From the NCBI GenBank assembly GCA_002473165.1, contig DKSD01000039.1, positions 1 to 18,096 of the forward strand: 18,096 nt of DNA, in the 5' to 3' direction. The stretch comes from Succinatimonas sp. UBA7265 (GTDB taxonomy: Bacteria > Pseudomonadota > Gammaproteobacteria > Enterobacterales > Succinivibrionaceae). Position 1 is the first letter of the stretch; every line of letters starts with the position of its first letter. Shown piece by piece: positions 8,190 through 15,958 of this stretch. Made by a program: the position numbers and the translations under genes. The notes beneath the pieces are model-generated. The model was not told the origin of the DNA. It did not search any database and saw only the letters and a program-made list of their open reading frames with translations.

Positions 8190-8905
8190 CTTAAGGCCTC
8201 CTCAACGGTAAACCTGCCCTCAAGCAGCGCGCGCCCCAGCACCACGGACGAGGCGCCGGCTTTTAATACGGCGCGAATGTCATCTGTCGAGGAGATGCCG
8301 CCTGAGGCGATGATGTCAAGCCCGTGGTAACGGCGGGAGAGCTCCTGATAAAGCGCGTTGTTCGCCCCCGAGAGCATGCCGTCGCGGCTGATGTCGGTCA
8401 CGAGCACGTGCTCGATGCCATAAGGGAGGAAATGGCGCAGCGCGCGGTCTAACGTGAGCTTTGAGGTCTCAAGCCAGCCGTGGGTCGCCACATAGGGCAC
8501 CCCGTCCTCAAGGCGCACGTCCAGGGCCAGGGTAAAGCGCTCGGGGCCAAAGCGGCACAGCCAGGCGGCGACCATGTCAGGCTTCGTGACGGCGCACGAG
8601 CCGACGACGACGCGCTCCACCCCGAGATCGAGCAGATTCTTCACATCAAAATCTGAGCGGATCCCGCCGCCGGTCTCGACGGGCAGGGGGCTCGATCTCA
8701 CAATCTGCGCGATCAGAGCCAGCTGGCGTTTTTCCGGGGCGCGGGCCCCTTCGAGATCGACTAAGTGGATAAACTGCGCGCCCTGGGCGGCGGCGTCTAA
8801 GATCTTTTTTACCGGATCGGCCTCAAAGATCGTGGTGCGGGCGTAGTCGCCCTGCTGCAAGCGAACGACGCGGCCGTTTAACAGGTCTAAAGCGGGGATG
8901 ATCAT
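8171..8905 (-). CDS. hisA: ProFAR isomerase (HisA)
   Basis: HisA carries out the Amadori rearrangement of ProFAR to PRFAR, the fourth step of the pathway. It is a 244-residue (beta/alpha)8 barrel close to E. coli HisA along its whole length, including the ALDLLNGRVVRL start and a C-terminus ending in CSQNA (CWQNA in E. coli). D7 and D129 (LALDVR) are the expected acid/base residues. VETGGGIRS and IASGGISS are the paired phosphate sites from the ancient half-barrel duplication. The ATG at 8905 has AAGG 7 bases upstream and follows hisH after 29 bases, the largest gap in the operon. Confidence 0.97.
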   Translation of the reverse strand: MIIPALDLLNGRVVRLQQGDYARTTIFEADPVKKILDAAAQGAQFIHLVDLEGARAPEKRQLALIAQIVRSSPLPVETGGGIRSDFDVKNLLDLGVERVVVGSCAVTKPDMVAAWLCRFGPERFTLALDVRLEDGVPYVATHGWLETSKLTLDRALRHFLPYGIEHVLVTDISRDGMLSGANNALYQELSRRYHGLDIIASGGISSTDDIRAVLKAGASSVVLGRALLEGRFTVEEALRCSQNA

Positions 8906-8934
8906 CTGTGTGCCTTAATGTGCAAGAGCTAAGC

Positions 8935-9540
8935 TCAGAAATTGTCCAGGAAGTTTTGCAAAAGCCTGGCGCCCTCCGCCCCGGATTTTTCGGGATGGAA
9001 CTGCACGCCCATAAAACTCCCTTGCGCAAGCGCCGAGGTAAAGGCGCAGCCGTAGGAGGTCTCGCCTATGGTGTAAGCGCCCAATTGCATGGCGTAGGAG
9101 TGATCAAAATAGAAATAGGCTTCATCGCGGATCCCTTGGAAGAGCGGGTGATCGCCGTGCTTTACGGTGTTCCAGCCCATGTGGGGAAGCCTGCCGCCAC
9201 GGGCGTCAAGCTTTAGCACATGCCCGGGGACGATGCCCAGCGTTTTCGTGACGCCGGAGTTTTCAAGGTCCGTCTCCTCGGAGTCAAGGCCTAAAACCTG
9301 CATGCCCAGGCAGATCCCCAAAAGCGGGATCTTTGTGCCCAGGATGAAATCGCGCAGTTTGCGCTTCTCAATGCCGCGCATCACGGCCTCGGCCGCGCCG
9401 ACGCCCGGGAAAATCAGGCGGTCTGATGACGCGAGCTCCTGAGGATCGAAGCTCACAACGGGATCACAGCCTAAGCGCTTTAAGGCCTGGCGCACGGAGT
9501 TGAGGTTGGCCGAGCCCGTGTCGATGATGGAGACTTTCAT
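8935..9540 (-). CDS. hisH: Imidazole glycerol phosphate synthase, glutamine amidotransferase subunit
   Basis: HisH hydrolyses glutamine and channels ammonia to HisF. It is a class I amidotransferase of 201 residues, the usual length. The catalytic triad is visible as C77 in GICLGMQ plus H182 and E184 in QFHPEKSG, and the oxyanion-forming PGVG segment is at 45-48. The ATG is preceded by GAGG in the context GAGGTGCACGC. The stop of hisB is 9 bases upstream. Confidence 0.97.
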   Translation of the reverse strand: MKVSIIDTGSANLNSVRQALKRLGCDPVVSFDPQELASSDRLIFPGVGAAEAVMRGIEKRKLRDFILGTKIPLLGICLGMQVLGLDSEETDLENSGVTKTLGIVPGHVLKLDARGGRLPHMGWNTVKHGDHPLFQGIRDEAYFYFDHSYAMQLGAYTIGETSYGCAFTSALAQGSFMGVQFHPEKSGAEGARLLQNFLDNF

Positions 9541-9549
9541 GCGTGCACC

Positions 9550-10653
9550 TCACAGCTTGCCTTTTGAGGAGGGCAGCTCGTTGCCGCGGCGCGAGAGCGC
9601 CGTGCGCAGCGCGCGCCCGAAGGCTTTGAACAGCGCCTCGATCTGATGGTGGCAGTTGCCTGAGGTGACCTTCATATGCAGTGTCAGCCCCAGGGCCACG
9701 GCCAGCGACTCGAAGAAATGCGGCACCATCTGCGCGGGCATCTCACCGGCTTTATCCCGGGTGAATTCGGCGTCAAAGTCGAACTCGACATGCGGCCTGC
9801 CTGAGATGTCCAAAGCCACGGTGACGCCGTCGTCGTCGAGATTTTCGGCAAACACCTGCGCGTAGACCTCGTCCATGGGCAGCGTAAAGCCGAAACGGCC
9901 GATGCCGCGCTTGTCGCCCAGTGCTTTTAAGATGGCCTGCCCCAGGCAGATCCCGGTGTCCTCGATGGAGTGGTGCTCGTCGACCTCCAGATCGCCCTTG
10001 CAGGTGACCTCCAAAGAGATCCCGCCGTGGGTTGCGATCTGATCGAGCATGTGGTCAAAAAAGCCCATGCCGGTGTCAAAGCGCGAATGGCCCGGGCTGT
10101 CGAGATCAACTGTGACTTTAATCTGCGTTTCGCGGGTGTTGCGCTCGACGGTGGCGGTGCGGTGCGCGGAGGTGAGCTCGTCTGCAATCATCGCCCAGCC
10201 GTGCTTTTGCCGATCATAGAGGATCGGGGTGATGCCCATGTTTTTACCCATCTGCACATCGCCTTGACGATCGCCGATGAAGCAGGAGTGCTCGCGATCC
10301 CAGTTCAGATCCTTAAGATACGGCAGCACCAGGCCGAGCTTAGGCTTGCGGCACTCGCACTGCTCCTCACTCTTATGCGGGCAGATGAGGATCTGCTCGA
10401 AAATTATGCCCTGACTCTCGAGGGTGTCGACTATGAGGCGGTGGGGCTTGTTGAAGTTCTCAAGGGGGAATGAGGGCGTGCCCAGGCCGTCCTGGTTTGA
10501 GACCATGACGAGGCTGTAGCCAAAATCCTGCAGCTTTAAGAGCGCGGGGATCACCATGGGTTCGAACACGACTTTGTCGCAGGAGTCGATCTGCTCATCC
10601 TCAGGCTCGGCCGCCAGCGTGCCGTCCCTGTCGATAAAGAGGTATTTTTTCAC
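9550..10653 (-). CDS. hisB: Bifunctional histidinol-phosphatase / imidazoleglycerol-phosphate dehydratase
   Basis: This two-domain enzyme performs step 6 (dehydration of imidazole glycerol phosphate) and step 8 (removal of phosphate from histidinol phosphate). Residues 1 to about 160 are a HAD phosphatase with D8-R-D10-G-T, GD128 and a zinc loop of C91, H93, C99 and C101. Residues from about 165 to the end are the dehydratase with FFDHML, the manganese motif H227-H228-x-x-E231-D232 and the second motif H335-H336-x-x-E339. At 367 residues it is slightly longer than E. coli HisB (355). This fusion is typical of Gammaproteobacteria and supports the taxonomic inference. The start is GTG at 10653 with AAGGA 6 bases upstream; hisC ends 9 bases before it. 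Confidence 0.97.
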   Translation of the reverse strand: MKKYLFIDRDGTLAAEPEDEQIDSCDKVVFEPMVIPALLKLQDFGYSLVMVSNQDGLGTPSFPLENFNKPHRLIVDTLESQGIIFEQILICPHKSEEQCECRKPKLGLVLPYLKDLNWDREHSCFIGDRQGDVQMGKNMGITPILYDRQKHGWAMIADELTSAHRTATVERNTRETQIKVTVDLDSPGHSRFDTGMGFFDHMLDQIATHGGISLEVTCKGDLEVDEHHSIEDTGICLGQAILKALGDKRGIGRFGFTLPMDEVYAQVFAENLDDDGVTVALDISGRPHVEFDFDAEFTRDKAGEMPAQMVPHFFESLAVALGLTLHMKVTSGNCHHQIEALFKAFGRALRTALSRRGNELPSSKGKL

Positions 10654-10662
10654 CGCAAATCC

Positions 10663-11745
10663 TTATTTGCCCTGGGCCTTTTCAAAGGCTTCAATATTGC
10701 GCAGGCACTCGTCAAGCTCCTCTTTGGAGCCCACGCTGATGCGCACGCAGTTTTTAAGCCTCGGCTTGTCCTCAAAAGATCTGAGGATCACGCCGCGCTG
10801 CGCCTCGGCGTTAAACACGGCCGGGCCGTCTTTAAAGCGCACGAGCACGAAATTGCCCAGCGATGCGAAGACCTCGGTCACCGCGCTCATCTTTTGCAAG
10901 GCCTCAGTGAGGATGCGGCGGCGCTCGTTGCATTCCTCAACGCGCTTTTGCATCAGCTCAAGGCCGCCCTGGGAGAGCGCCTGGATGGCAATCTGCGCCA
11001 CCGGATCGCACACGGGGTAGGGATCGATGACCTTGAGCATGCTCTTCACCACCTCAGGATCGGCAAGCGTGAAACCGCAGCGGATCCCGGCTAAGGCAAA
11101 GGCTTTGGAGAGCGTGCGGGTGATGATGAGGTTTTGGTGATCTTTTAGCAGATCCACATAATCATCCTCAGGACGGGCGAACTCGACATAGGCCTCATCA
11201 AGCACGATGAACGTGTCAGGCAGGGCGTTTAAGAGTTTTACAAGTTCCTGTTTGTCAAAGACAATGCCTAAAGGATTGGCCGGGGAGTCGATGAACACCG
11301 CTTTGACCTTGAAGCCGGCGTTGTTGACGGCTTCCTCGATCTCCTGAGCGCCGATCGTGAAATCCTCGCGGCGTTTGGCGTGGGCGATCTTCACATTGTT
11401 CGTGTTGGCTGCGACCTCGTACATGCCGTAGGTGGGCGGCATGGTCACGATGCCCTCGTCAGGATCGATAAACGTCCTGATGATGAGGCCGATGGCTTCA
11501 TCCGAGCCGCGCGAGCAGAGCACGCGGTCTTTGCGCACGCCGACATAGTCGGCGTATTTTTCGATGAGCTCTTCAGGCTGGCAGTCGGGGTAGCGGTTTA
11601 ACGAGAGCGAGTTTAAAAGGTAGGACTCGCTTTTAGGGGACTCGTTGGCGTTTAAAAAACAGTGGCCGTGGCCGCCGATGCGGCGGGCTGACTGATAGGG
11701 AACGAGTTTTTGAACGTGTTTTGCCAGGGTCTTTTGAATGTCCAT
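10663..11745 (-). CDS. hisC: Histidinol-phosphate aminotransferase
   Basis: This PLP enzyme moves the amino group of glutamate onto imidazole acetol phosphate (step 7). It has the class I/II aminotransferase fold and 360 residues. K214 in TRTLSKAFALAG is the Schiff-base lysine, D183 and Y186 in LDEAYVEF hold the cofactor, and N157 in SPANPLG is the other conserved contact. NANESP near the N-terminus is the substrate-binding strand. The ATG at 11745 lies 2 bases after the hisD stop, with a GGGAG site inside the end of hisD, so translation is probably coupled. Confidence 0.97.
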   Translation of the reverse strand: MDIQKTLAKHVQKLVPYQSARRIGGHGHCFLNANESPKSESYLLNSLSLNRYPDCQPEELIEKYADYVGVRKDRVLCSRGSDEAIGLIIRTFIDPDEGIVTMPPTYGMYEVAANTNNVKIAHAKRREDFTIGAQEIEEAVNNAGFKVKAVFIDSPANPLGIVFDKQELVKLLNALPDTFIVLDEAYVEFARPEDDYVDLLKDHQNLIITRTLSKAFALAGIRCGFTLADPEVVKSMLKVIDPYPVCDPVAQIAIQALSQGGLELMQKRVEECNERRRILTEALQKMSAVTEVFASLGNFVLVRFKDGPAVFNAEAQRGVILRSFEDKPRLKNCVRISVGSKEELDECLRNIEAFEKAQGK

Positions 11746-11747
11746 GT

Positions 11748-13040
11748 TTAATCTCCCAGCTTGTTACCGCATCTTAAAACGACGGCGTTCTTGTGGCCGT
11801 CGAGCCCTTCGGCGGCGGCTAAACGCTCCACAACCTCGGCTATGGAGTCAAGGCCTTCTTTTGTGGCTTTCTGCACGGTGTAGCGGCGGCGGTAGTCGTC
11901 GGTGCCGAGGGCGCAGCAGGTCTTGGCGTAGCCGTAAGTGGGCAGCGTGTGGTTTGTGCCTGAGGCGTAATCGCCCAGCGATTCGGGCGTGTAGGCTCCC
12001 ACGAAGATCGAGCCGACATTGCGGATGCGATCCAAATACCGCTCGGGATCCTCGGCCTGCAAAATAAGGTGCTCGGGGGCGTACTCGCAGGCGATCTCGC
12101 AGGCCTCGGCTACGTCTGAGGCCACGATGGCGCAGGAGTGGGAGAGCGATTTCTCGGCGATCTGGCGGCGCGGCAGCTTTTCAAGCTGCTTTGCGACCTC
12201 GGAGAGCACCGCGGCGGCGAGCTCTTTTGAGGTCGTCACCAAAAGCGACTGCGAGTCCGGGCCGTGCTCTGCCTGCGAGAGCAGATCGGCTGCCACAAAT
12301 TCGGCTTTGGCGCTGTGATCGGCCACGACCATGACCTCGGACGGGCCTGCCGGCATGTCGATGGCGGCGCCGTGTGGATCGTTGGACACCAGGCGCTTGG
12401 CCATGGTCACAAACTGGTTGCCCGGCCCGAAGATCTTAAGCACCTTGGGGACGCTCGCGGTGCCGTAGGCCATGGCGGCGATCGCCTGCGCGCCGCCTAA
12501 GCGGAAGATCCGCCTGACGCCCGATTTCACCGCGGCGTAGACGATGGCGTCCGAGACCGGGGGCGGGGAGCAGAGGATCACCTCAGGGCAGCCTGCGATC
12601 ATGGCAGGCACGGAGAGCATGAGCGCCGTGGACACGAGCGGCGCGCTGCCGCCGGGCACATAAAGCCCGACGGACTCAATGGCGTGCTGGCGCAGCGAGC
12701 AGTGAATGCCCGGCCAGGTCTCAACGTCGATGTGGGCGCTTTGCTGGCACATGTGGAAGGCGCGGATGTTGCCCCAGGCCGTGTCGATGGCCGCTTTGAG
12801 CTCAGGGCTTACGCGGGAGCAGGCCTCTGTGATTTCCTGCGCGGTGAACTCGAGGTGATCGCCTTCGTAGTGATCGAGGTTTTTGGAGAATTCCTTTAAG
12901 GCCTGATCGCCTTCTTTTTGGATCCTCGCAATGATGTTTTCGACGATCCCCTGAACCTTGCCCGAGGTGCTCTGGGCAGGGCGCATAAGCGCCTGCGCCT
13001 TTTGCGCGCCGTCAAGCTCTTTCCAGATCCGAATATCCAT
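11748..13040 (-). CDS. hisD: Histidinol dehydrogenase
   Basis: This zinc- and NAD-dependent enzyme performs the last two oxidations from histidinol to histidine. I prefer ATG 13040 (430 residues): GAGG stands 8 bases upstream, whereas the alternative GTG at 13049 lies inside that same GAGGTG. Numbered from this ATG, the zinc ligands are Q256, H259, D357 and H416, and the catalytic pair is E323-H324 in YAPEHL. GLYVPGG, the GGAQAI segment and SGTNHTLPT all match the family. It follows hisG after a 16-base gap and abuts hisC. No truncation or unusual residue was seen. Confidence 0.97.
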   Translation of the reverse strand: MDIRIWKELDGAQKAQALMRPAQSTSGKVQGIVENIIARIQKEGDQALKEFSKNLDHYEGDHLEFTAQEITEACSRVSPELKAAIDTAWGNIRAFHMCQQSAHIDVETWPGIHCSLRQHAIESVGLYVPGGSAPLVSTALMLSVPAMIAGCPEVILCSPPPVSDAIVYAAVKSGVRRIFRLGGAQAIAAMAYGTASVPKVLKIFGPGNQFVTMAKRLVSNDPHGAAIDMPAGPSEVMVVADHSAKAEFVAADLLSQAEHGPDSQSLLVTTSKELAAAVLSEVAKQLEKLPRRQIAEKSLSHSCAIVASDVAEACEIACEYAPEHLILQAEDPERYLDRIRNVGSIFVGAYTPESLGDYASGTNHTLPTYGYAKTCCALGTDDYRRRYTVQKATKEGLDSIAEVVERLAAAEGLDGHKNAVVLRCGNKLGD

Positions 13041-13056
13041 GTCTGTCACCTCAGAC

Positions 13057-13989
13057 TTAATCCAGCATCTTCTCGATGGGCACGACCAGGATGGAGGTGG
13101 CGCCCAGTTTCTTTAACTGCTCGAGCGTCTCCCAGAACACTTTTTCGCGGGAGACGACGTGCATGGCCACGCGATCGGGGTTGCCCTCGAGCTGGATGAT
13201 CGACGGGTTCTCGGCGCCAGGGAGGATCTTGCGGATGTCCTCAAGTTTGGCCTTGGGAGCGTTCATCATGATGTATTTGCTCTCTGCGGCGGCCATGATG
13301 CCTTTGAAGCGCTGCACGAGGATGTCGAGCAGGCGCTGCTTCTCAGGGTAGAGATCCTGATCGCGGCAGATTAAGACCGCTTTTGAAGTGTAGACGGTCT
13401 CGACCTCTTTGAGGCCGTTTGACTGCAACGTGGCGCCGGTGCAGACGAGATCGCAGATGGCGTCGGCAAGGCCTGCGCGCGGCGCGACTTCAACCGAGCC
13501 GTTTAAAAGCACAGCTTTGTAGTTGATGCCCTGGGCTTTTAACACGCGGCGCAGCAAAAACGGGTAAGTGGTCGCGATCTTTTTGCCTTCTAGATCCGAA
13601 AGGCCGTGCCATTCGCACTCGGTGGGAACGGCCACGGAGAGACGGCAGTCGCCGAAATTCATGATCATGACCTGCTTGTAGCCGGTGTCGAGGCCGTCGA
13701 CCTCGCGCTGCATCGCGGTTTCCTCGAGCACGTTCTGGCCGACGATGCCCAGATCGACGACGTGGTCCATCACCAGTCCCGGGATGTCGTCGTCACGGAC
13801 TCTGAGGATATCTATGGGCAGGTTCTCAGCATGAGCAAGCAGATGGTCCCGGCTTTCGTTGAATTTGATGCCGCTGGCTCTGAAAAGCTTTTCAGTGTCA
13901 TCGGTAAGGCGTCCGGATTTCTGGATGGCAATGCGCAGGCGCTTCTGTTTTTCGGTGCCTTTCTCATTGCATGCGTTGCAAGTACTCAT
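13057..13989 (-). CDS. hisG: ATP phosphoribosyltransferase, long form
   Basis: HisG condenses ATP with PRPP in the first, committed step and is normally inhibited by histidine. The core matches the long gammaproteobacterial form: RLRIAIQKSGRL, DILRVRDDDIPG, NGSVEVAPRAG, the PRPP loop DLVCTGATL (180-188), and a C-terminal regulatory domain from about 225 ending in VVPIEKMLD. A HisZ partner is therefore not expected. I chose ATG 13989 (310 residues) because the longer frame from 14049 adds 20 residues unlike any HisG. The purine-rich AAGAGA lies 5 bases upstream. The N-terminal extension MSTCNACNEKG carries a C-x2-C pair absent from E. coli HisG; its meaning is unknown. Confidence 0.96.
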   Translation of the reverse strand: MSTCNACNEKGTEKQKRLRIAIQKSGRLTDDTEKLFRASGIKFNESRDHLLAHAENLPIDILRVRDDDIPGLVMDHVVDLGIVGQNVLEETAMQREVDGLDTGYKQVMIMNFGDCRLSVAVPTECEWHGLSDLEGKKIATTYPFLLRRVLKAQGINYKAVLLNGSVEVAPRAGLADAICDLVCTGATLQSNGLKEVETVYTSKAVLICRDQDLYPEKQRLLDILVQRFKGIMAAAESKYIMMNAPKAKLEDIRKILPGAENPSIIQLEGNPDRVAMHVVSREKVFWETLEQLKKLGATSILVVPIEKMLD

Positions 13990-14027
13990 GTTGATCTCTT
14001 GATCTCTGGAATTTGAAAATGAAAATC

Positions 14028-14100
14028 GCGGCCTGATAATGTGCCGCAACTCACAAATATATCACACCTTATATAGACTTATCGGGGCGGCGAACAGAGA
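14028..14100 (-). promoter_or_regulatory. Putative hisG promoter/operator and leader
   Basis: Upstream of hisG an AT-rich stretch reads, on the minus strand, CTATATAAGG then TGTGATATATTTGTGA. It offers several weak -10-like hexamers but no good -35. The pentamer TGTGA occurs twice in direct orientation 11 bases apart (14066-14051), one helical turn, as could suit a repressor or activator. Nearer the gene, GCGGC/GCCGC (14047-14028) can form a 5-bp hairpin with a 10-base loop. No leader peptide with a run of histidine codons is visible, so a classical his attenuator is not supported. Confidence 0.35.
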
Positions 14101-14196
14101 TCCAGGACGGTTTTGCCCAAAAGAAACGGCCGCCTTCGCCAAAGCTCGGACTAAATCCGTTTATGCCTGGCTGATGGACTAAGCTTGTCAATTACA

Positions 14197-14291
14197 GGGC
14201 CTAAGATTCAGGTCTAAGGCTTAGGGCTAGAGCTTAGGGCGAGGGCCGAAGACTCAGAGCTATAGCTGAAGATCCTGGGGCTAAGCTCTTA
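14197..14291. repeat. Degenerate short tandem repeat, consensus near GGGCTAAGRCTTA
   Basis: Seven consecutive units of 12-15 bases start at 14197, 14211, 14224, 14237, 14251, 14265 and 14277. The clearest units are GGTCTAAGGCTTA, GGGCTAGAGCTTA and GGGGCTAAGCTCTTA; those starting at 14237, 14251 and 14265 are diverged. All frames I checked contain stops or low-complexity peptide, so I see no coding role. The repeat lies midway between divergent hisG and the alcohol dehydrogenase. The remainder of this 419-base gap (14101-14196 and 14292-14408) shows only an AAAGGG ribosome site before the dehydrogenase. Confidence 0.55.
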
Positions 14292-14408
14292 GCACAGCAG
14301 ATATATGCACCAGAACCGGAGATCGCATGGCCAAGACTGCGCAGAGCGCCTGACCAGATGTTTTTGGCAGTAAGCTTGCCCTGAACTTTAGAAATAAAGG
14401 GCGAAACC

Positions 14409-15578
14409 ATGTACAACTTCGTTTTCGACAACCCTGTCAGGGTGCTGTTCGGACCCGGGCAGCTCAAACACCTGCATGAGGAAAAACTTCCCGGCAAAAA
14501 AGCTCTGATAGCGGTGTCCTGCGGTACCTCGGTAAAAAGATTTGGCTATCTGGACGCACTTGAGGATGAGCTTAAGCAGGCCGGTGTTCCGTATGCCGTC
14601 TTCGATGAGATCCGGCAGAACCCCTCTGAGGAAAATGTGAATGACGGCGCCCGCCGCATGCGCGAGGAAGGCTGTGATTTCATCATCGCCCTGGGCGGAG
14701 GCTCAGTCATGGACTGCGCCAAATGCATCGCCCTGATGGCGGTCAATGAAGGCGGCATCTGGGATTACGCCTTCAGCGCGTGCGGCGGCAAAAAGACGCC
14801 GCGGCACAACGCGCTGCCTATAGTCTGCATCACCACCTCTGCAGGCACGGCAAGCGAAGTCGACAACGGCTCGGTCATCAGCAACGACAGAACCCGGGAG
14901 AAAACCGATGTGTCTTTCCCGTCCATGATGCCGACGCTGTCAATTGTCGACAGCGATCTGATGATGAGCGTGCCGCCGTTTTTCACCGCCTGCCAGGGCA
15001 TGGACGCTTTCTTCCATGCCTCTGAGACCGTGCTTAACAAATACCATCACCCCATGGCCGAGATGTTCGCCTTAAAGACCATAGAACTCGTGAGTAAATA
15101 CCTGCCGCGTGCGGTTAAAAACGGATCCGATCGCGAGGCCCGCGAGATGATGGCTTACGCGAACACATTCGCCGGCTATTACATGATGTGCACCTCAGCC
15201 CACTCCATGGAGCACACGATGGGCTCTTTCCATGAAGATCTCGTCCACGGCGCCGGCCTCATCATGATCGCGCACGCCTACTACGGCTTTTTCGCGCAAA
15301 GACATGCCGGAGAAGACAACCTCATCAAGATGGCCAAAGCCATGGGGGTTAAGGATCCTTCGTCAGGCGAGGATTTTGTCAGGGCGCTGGACGCGCTGAC
15401 AGACGAAATCGGCTGCGGAGACCTTTCGATGAAGGATGCCGGCATTACCGAGGAGGAGATCAGGCTGTATCCGGGCAAAATCCACGAAGTGCTGGGCGGC
15501 GATACCACCGCCGATCCGCTTCCGCTTGCGGACGCGGATTACCTGGCTATGTTCGAGAGTGCTTATAAAAGAAAGTAA
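14409..15578 (+). CDS. Iron-containing alcohol dehydrogenase
   Basis: This group III (Fe-type) NAD(P)H alcohol dehydrogenase of 389 residues is a cytosolic enzyme that likely reduces aldehydes to alcohols; it resembles butanol dehydrogenase/YqhD-like members. The nucleotide-binding GGGS is at 96-99 and TTSAGTASE at 142-150. The four metal ligands are clear: D199 and H203 in GMDAFFH, H269 in HSMEH and H280 in LVHG. The ATG has AAAGGG about 8 bases upstream. It is divergent from the his operon and stands alone. No standard terminator follows, but a long hairpin begins 18 bases after the stop. The substrate is not determinable here. Confidence 0.94.
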   Translation: MYNFVFDNPVRVLFGPGQLKHLHEEKLPGKKALIAVSCGTSVKRFGYLDALEDELKQAGVPYAVFDEIRQNPSEENVNDGARRMREEGCDFIIALGGGSVMDCAKCIALMAVNEGGIWDYAFSACGGKKTPRHNALPIVCITTSAGTASEVDNGSVISNDRTREKTDVSFPSMMPTLSIVDSDLMMSVPPFFTACQGMDAFFHASETVLNKYHHPMAEMFALKTIELVSKYLPRAVKNGSDREAREMMAYANTFAGYYMMCTSAHSMEHTMGSFHEDLVHGAGLIMIAHAYYGFFAQRHAGEDNLIKMAKAMGVKDPSSGEDFVRALDALTDEIGCGDLSMKDAGITEEEIRLYPGKIHEVLGGDTTADPLPLADADYLAMFESAYKRK

Positions 15579-15595
15579 GAACTCAGACACAATAT

Positions 15596-15694
15596 GAAGT
15601 GTTCCGGCGAGTAAACAAGAACGCGGGTTATCCCTATATCAATTGAAATCGGAAACAATTGCGGGAATACCGCATTTACTGGGAGGAACACTTC
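15596..15694. repeat. Long imperfect inverted repeat / structured element (about 99 bases)
   Basis: The outer arms GAAGTGTTCC (15596-15605) and GGAACACTTC (15685-15694) pair perfectly. After a 4x4 mismatch the next six bases, AGTAAA/TTTACT, also pair. Inside, GCGGGTTATCCC faces GGGAATACCGC with a bulge and mismatches, and CAATTG pairs with CAATTG around a 10-base loop. The whole would fold into one long hairpin with asymmetric internal loops. No T run follows, so it is not a normal terminator. It may be a MITE-like repeat or a structured RNA. Its position next to a recombinase-like fragment suggests a mobile-element end. Confidence 0.6.
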
Positions 15695-15698
15695 GCTC

Positions 15699-15788
15699 AA
15701 TAGTGTAATTTACTGCGGCATGGATGTACATAAGATTCTGTCTTTCTCTGCTTCGCCTCAGCCTAAAAAGCGGCTCAGCATGCTTTAA
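15699..15788 (+). pseudogene. Possible N-terminal remnant of an IS110-family recombinase
   Basis: Starting 5 bases after the long hairpin, one frame reads NSVIYCGMDVHKILSF and stops at 15786-15788. YCGMDVHK matches the beginning of IS110/IS1111 DEDD recombinases, where the D of G-x-DVHK is the first catalytic residue. The similarity ends within about 12 residues, and no in-frame start precedes the internal ATG at 15720. If the call is right, this is the edge of a decayed or deleted element. A chance match of eight residues remains possible. Confidence 0.35.
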
Positions 15789-15933
15789 ATGCGACCTCGC
15801 TGTTGCATGTCTGCTCCTGTTCTTTCTCCATGTTTTTACGGCTATTATGCCATTCGACCATTTTTCGCATTAAGCCGCGTTTCCCTTTGAAATTTTGCCT
15901 TTGTCGCCGATAGTTAAAACAGGAGGGGAACAT
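15775..15933 (-). CDS. Candidate 52-residue basic small protein
   Basis: An uninterrupted minus-strand frame runs from ATG 15933 to TGA 15775. AAAGG lies about 6 bases upstream of the ATG. The product begins MFPSCFNYRRQRQNFKGKRG and continues into a charged helical-looking segment (MVEWHNSRKNMEKEQEQ). It is rich in K, R and Q, with no signal peptide or recognised motif. It lies within the gap between the alcohol dehydrogenase and the next gene and reads away from that gene. It could be a real small protein, a fragment, or chance. Confidence 0.22.
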   Translation of the reverse strand: MFPSCFNYRRQRQNFKGKRGLMRKMVEWHNSRKNMEKEQEQTCNSEVAFKAC

Positions 15934-15958
15934 TTTTTACCTTTCCCGGGAGGCAGCC

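Noticed and set aside
13990..14049. Longer hisG start at 14049
   Set aside because: It adds 20 residues that match no HisG N-terminus and removes most of the leader. The ATG at 13989 has a purine-rich site and gives normal family length.
14364..14392. TTGGCA-17-TTTAGA as promoter for the alcohol dehydrogenase
   Set aside because: Transcription would begin about 10 bases before the ATG and would lose the AAAGGG ribosome site; the -10 matches only half of consensus.
14050..14400. A histidine-rich leader peptide and attenuator
   Set aside because: No run of CAC/CAT codons exists on the minus strand here, and the only nearby hairpin (14047-14028) is short without a T run.
15596..15694. Integron attC site
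   Set aside because: The arms lack the RYYYAAC and GTTRRRY core motifs, and no integrase or cassette array is nearby.
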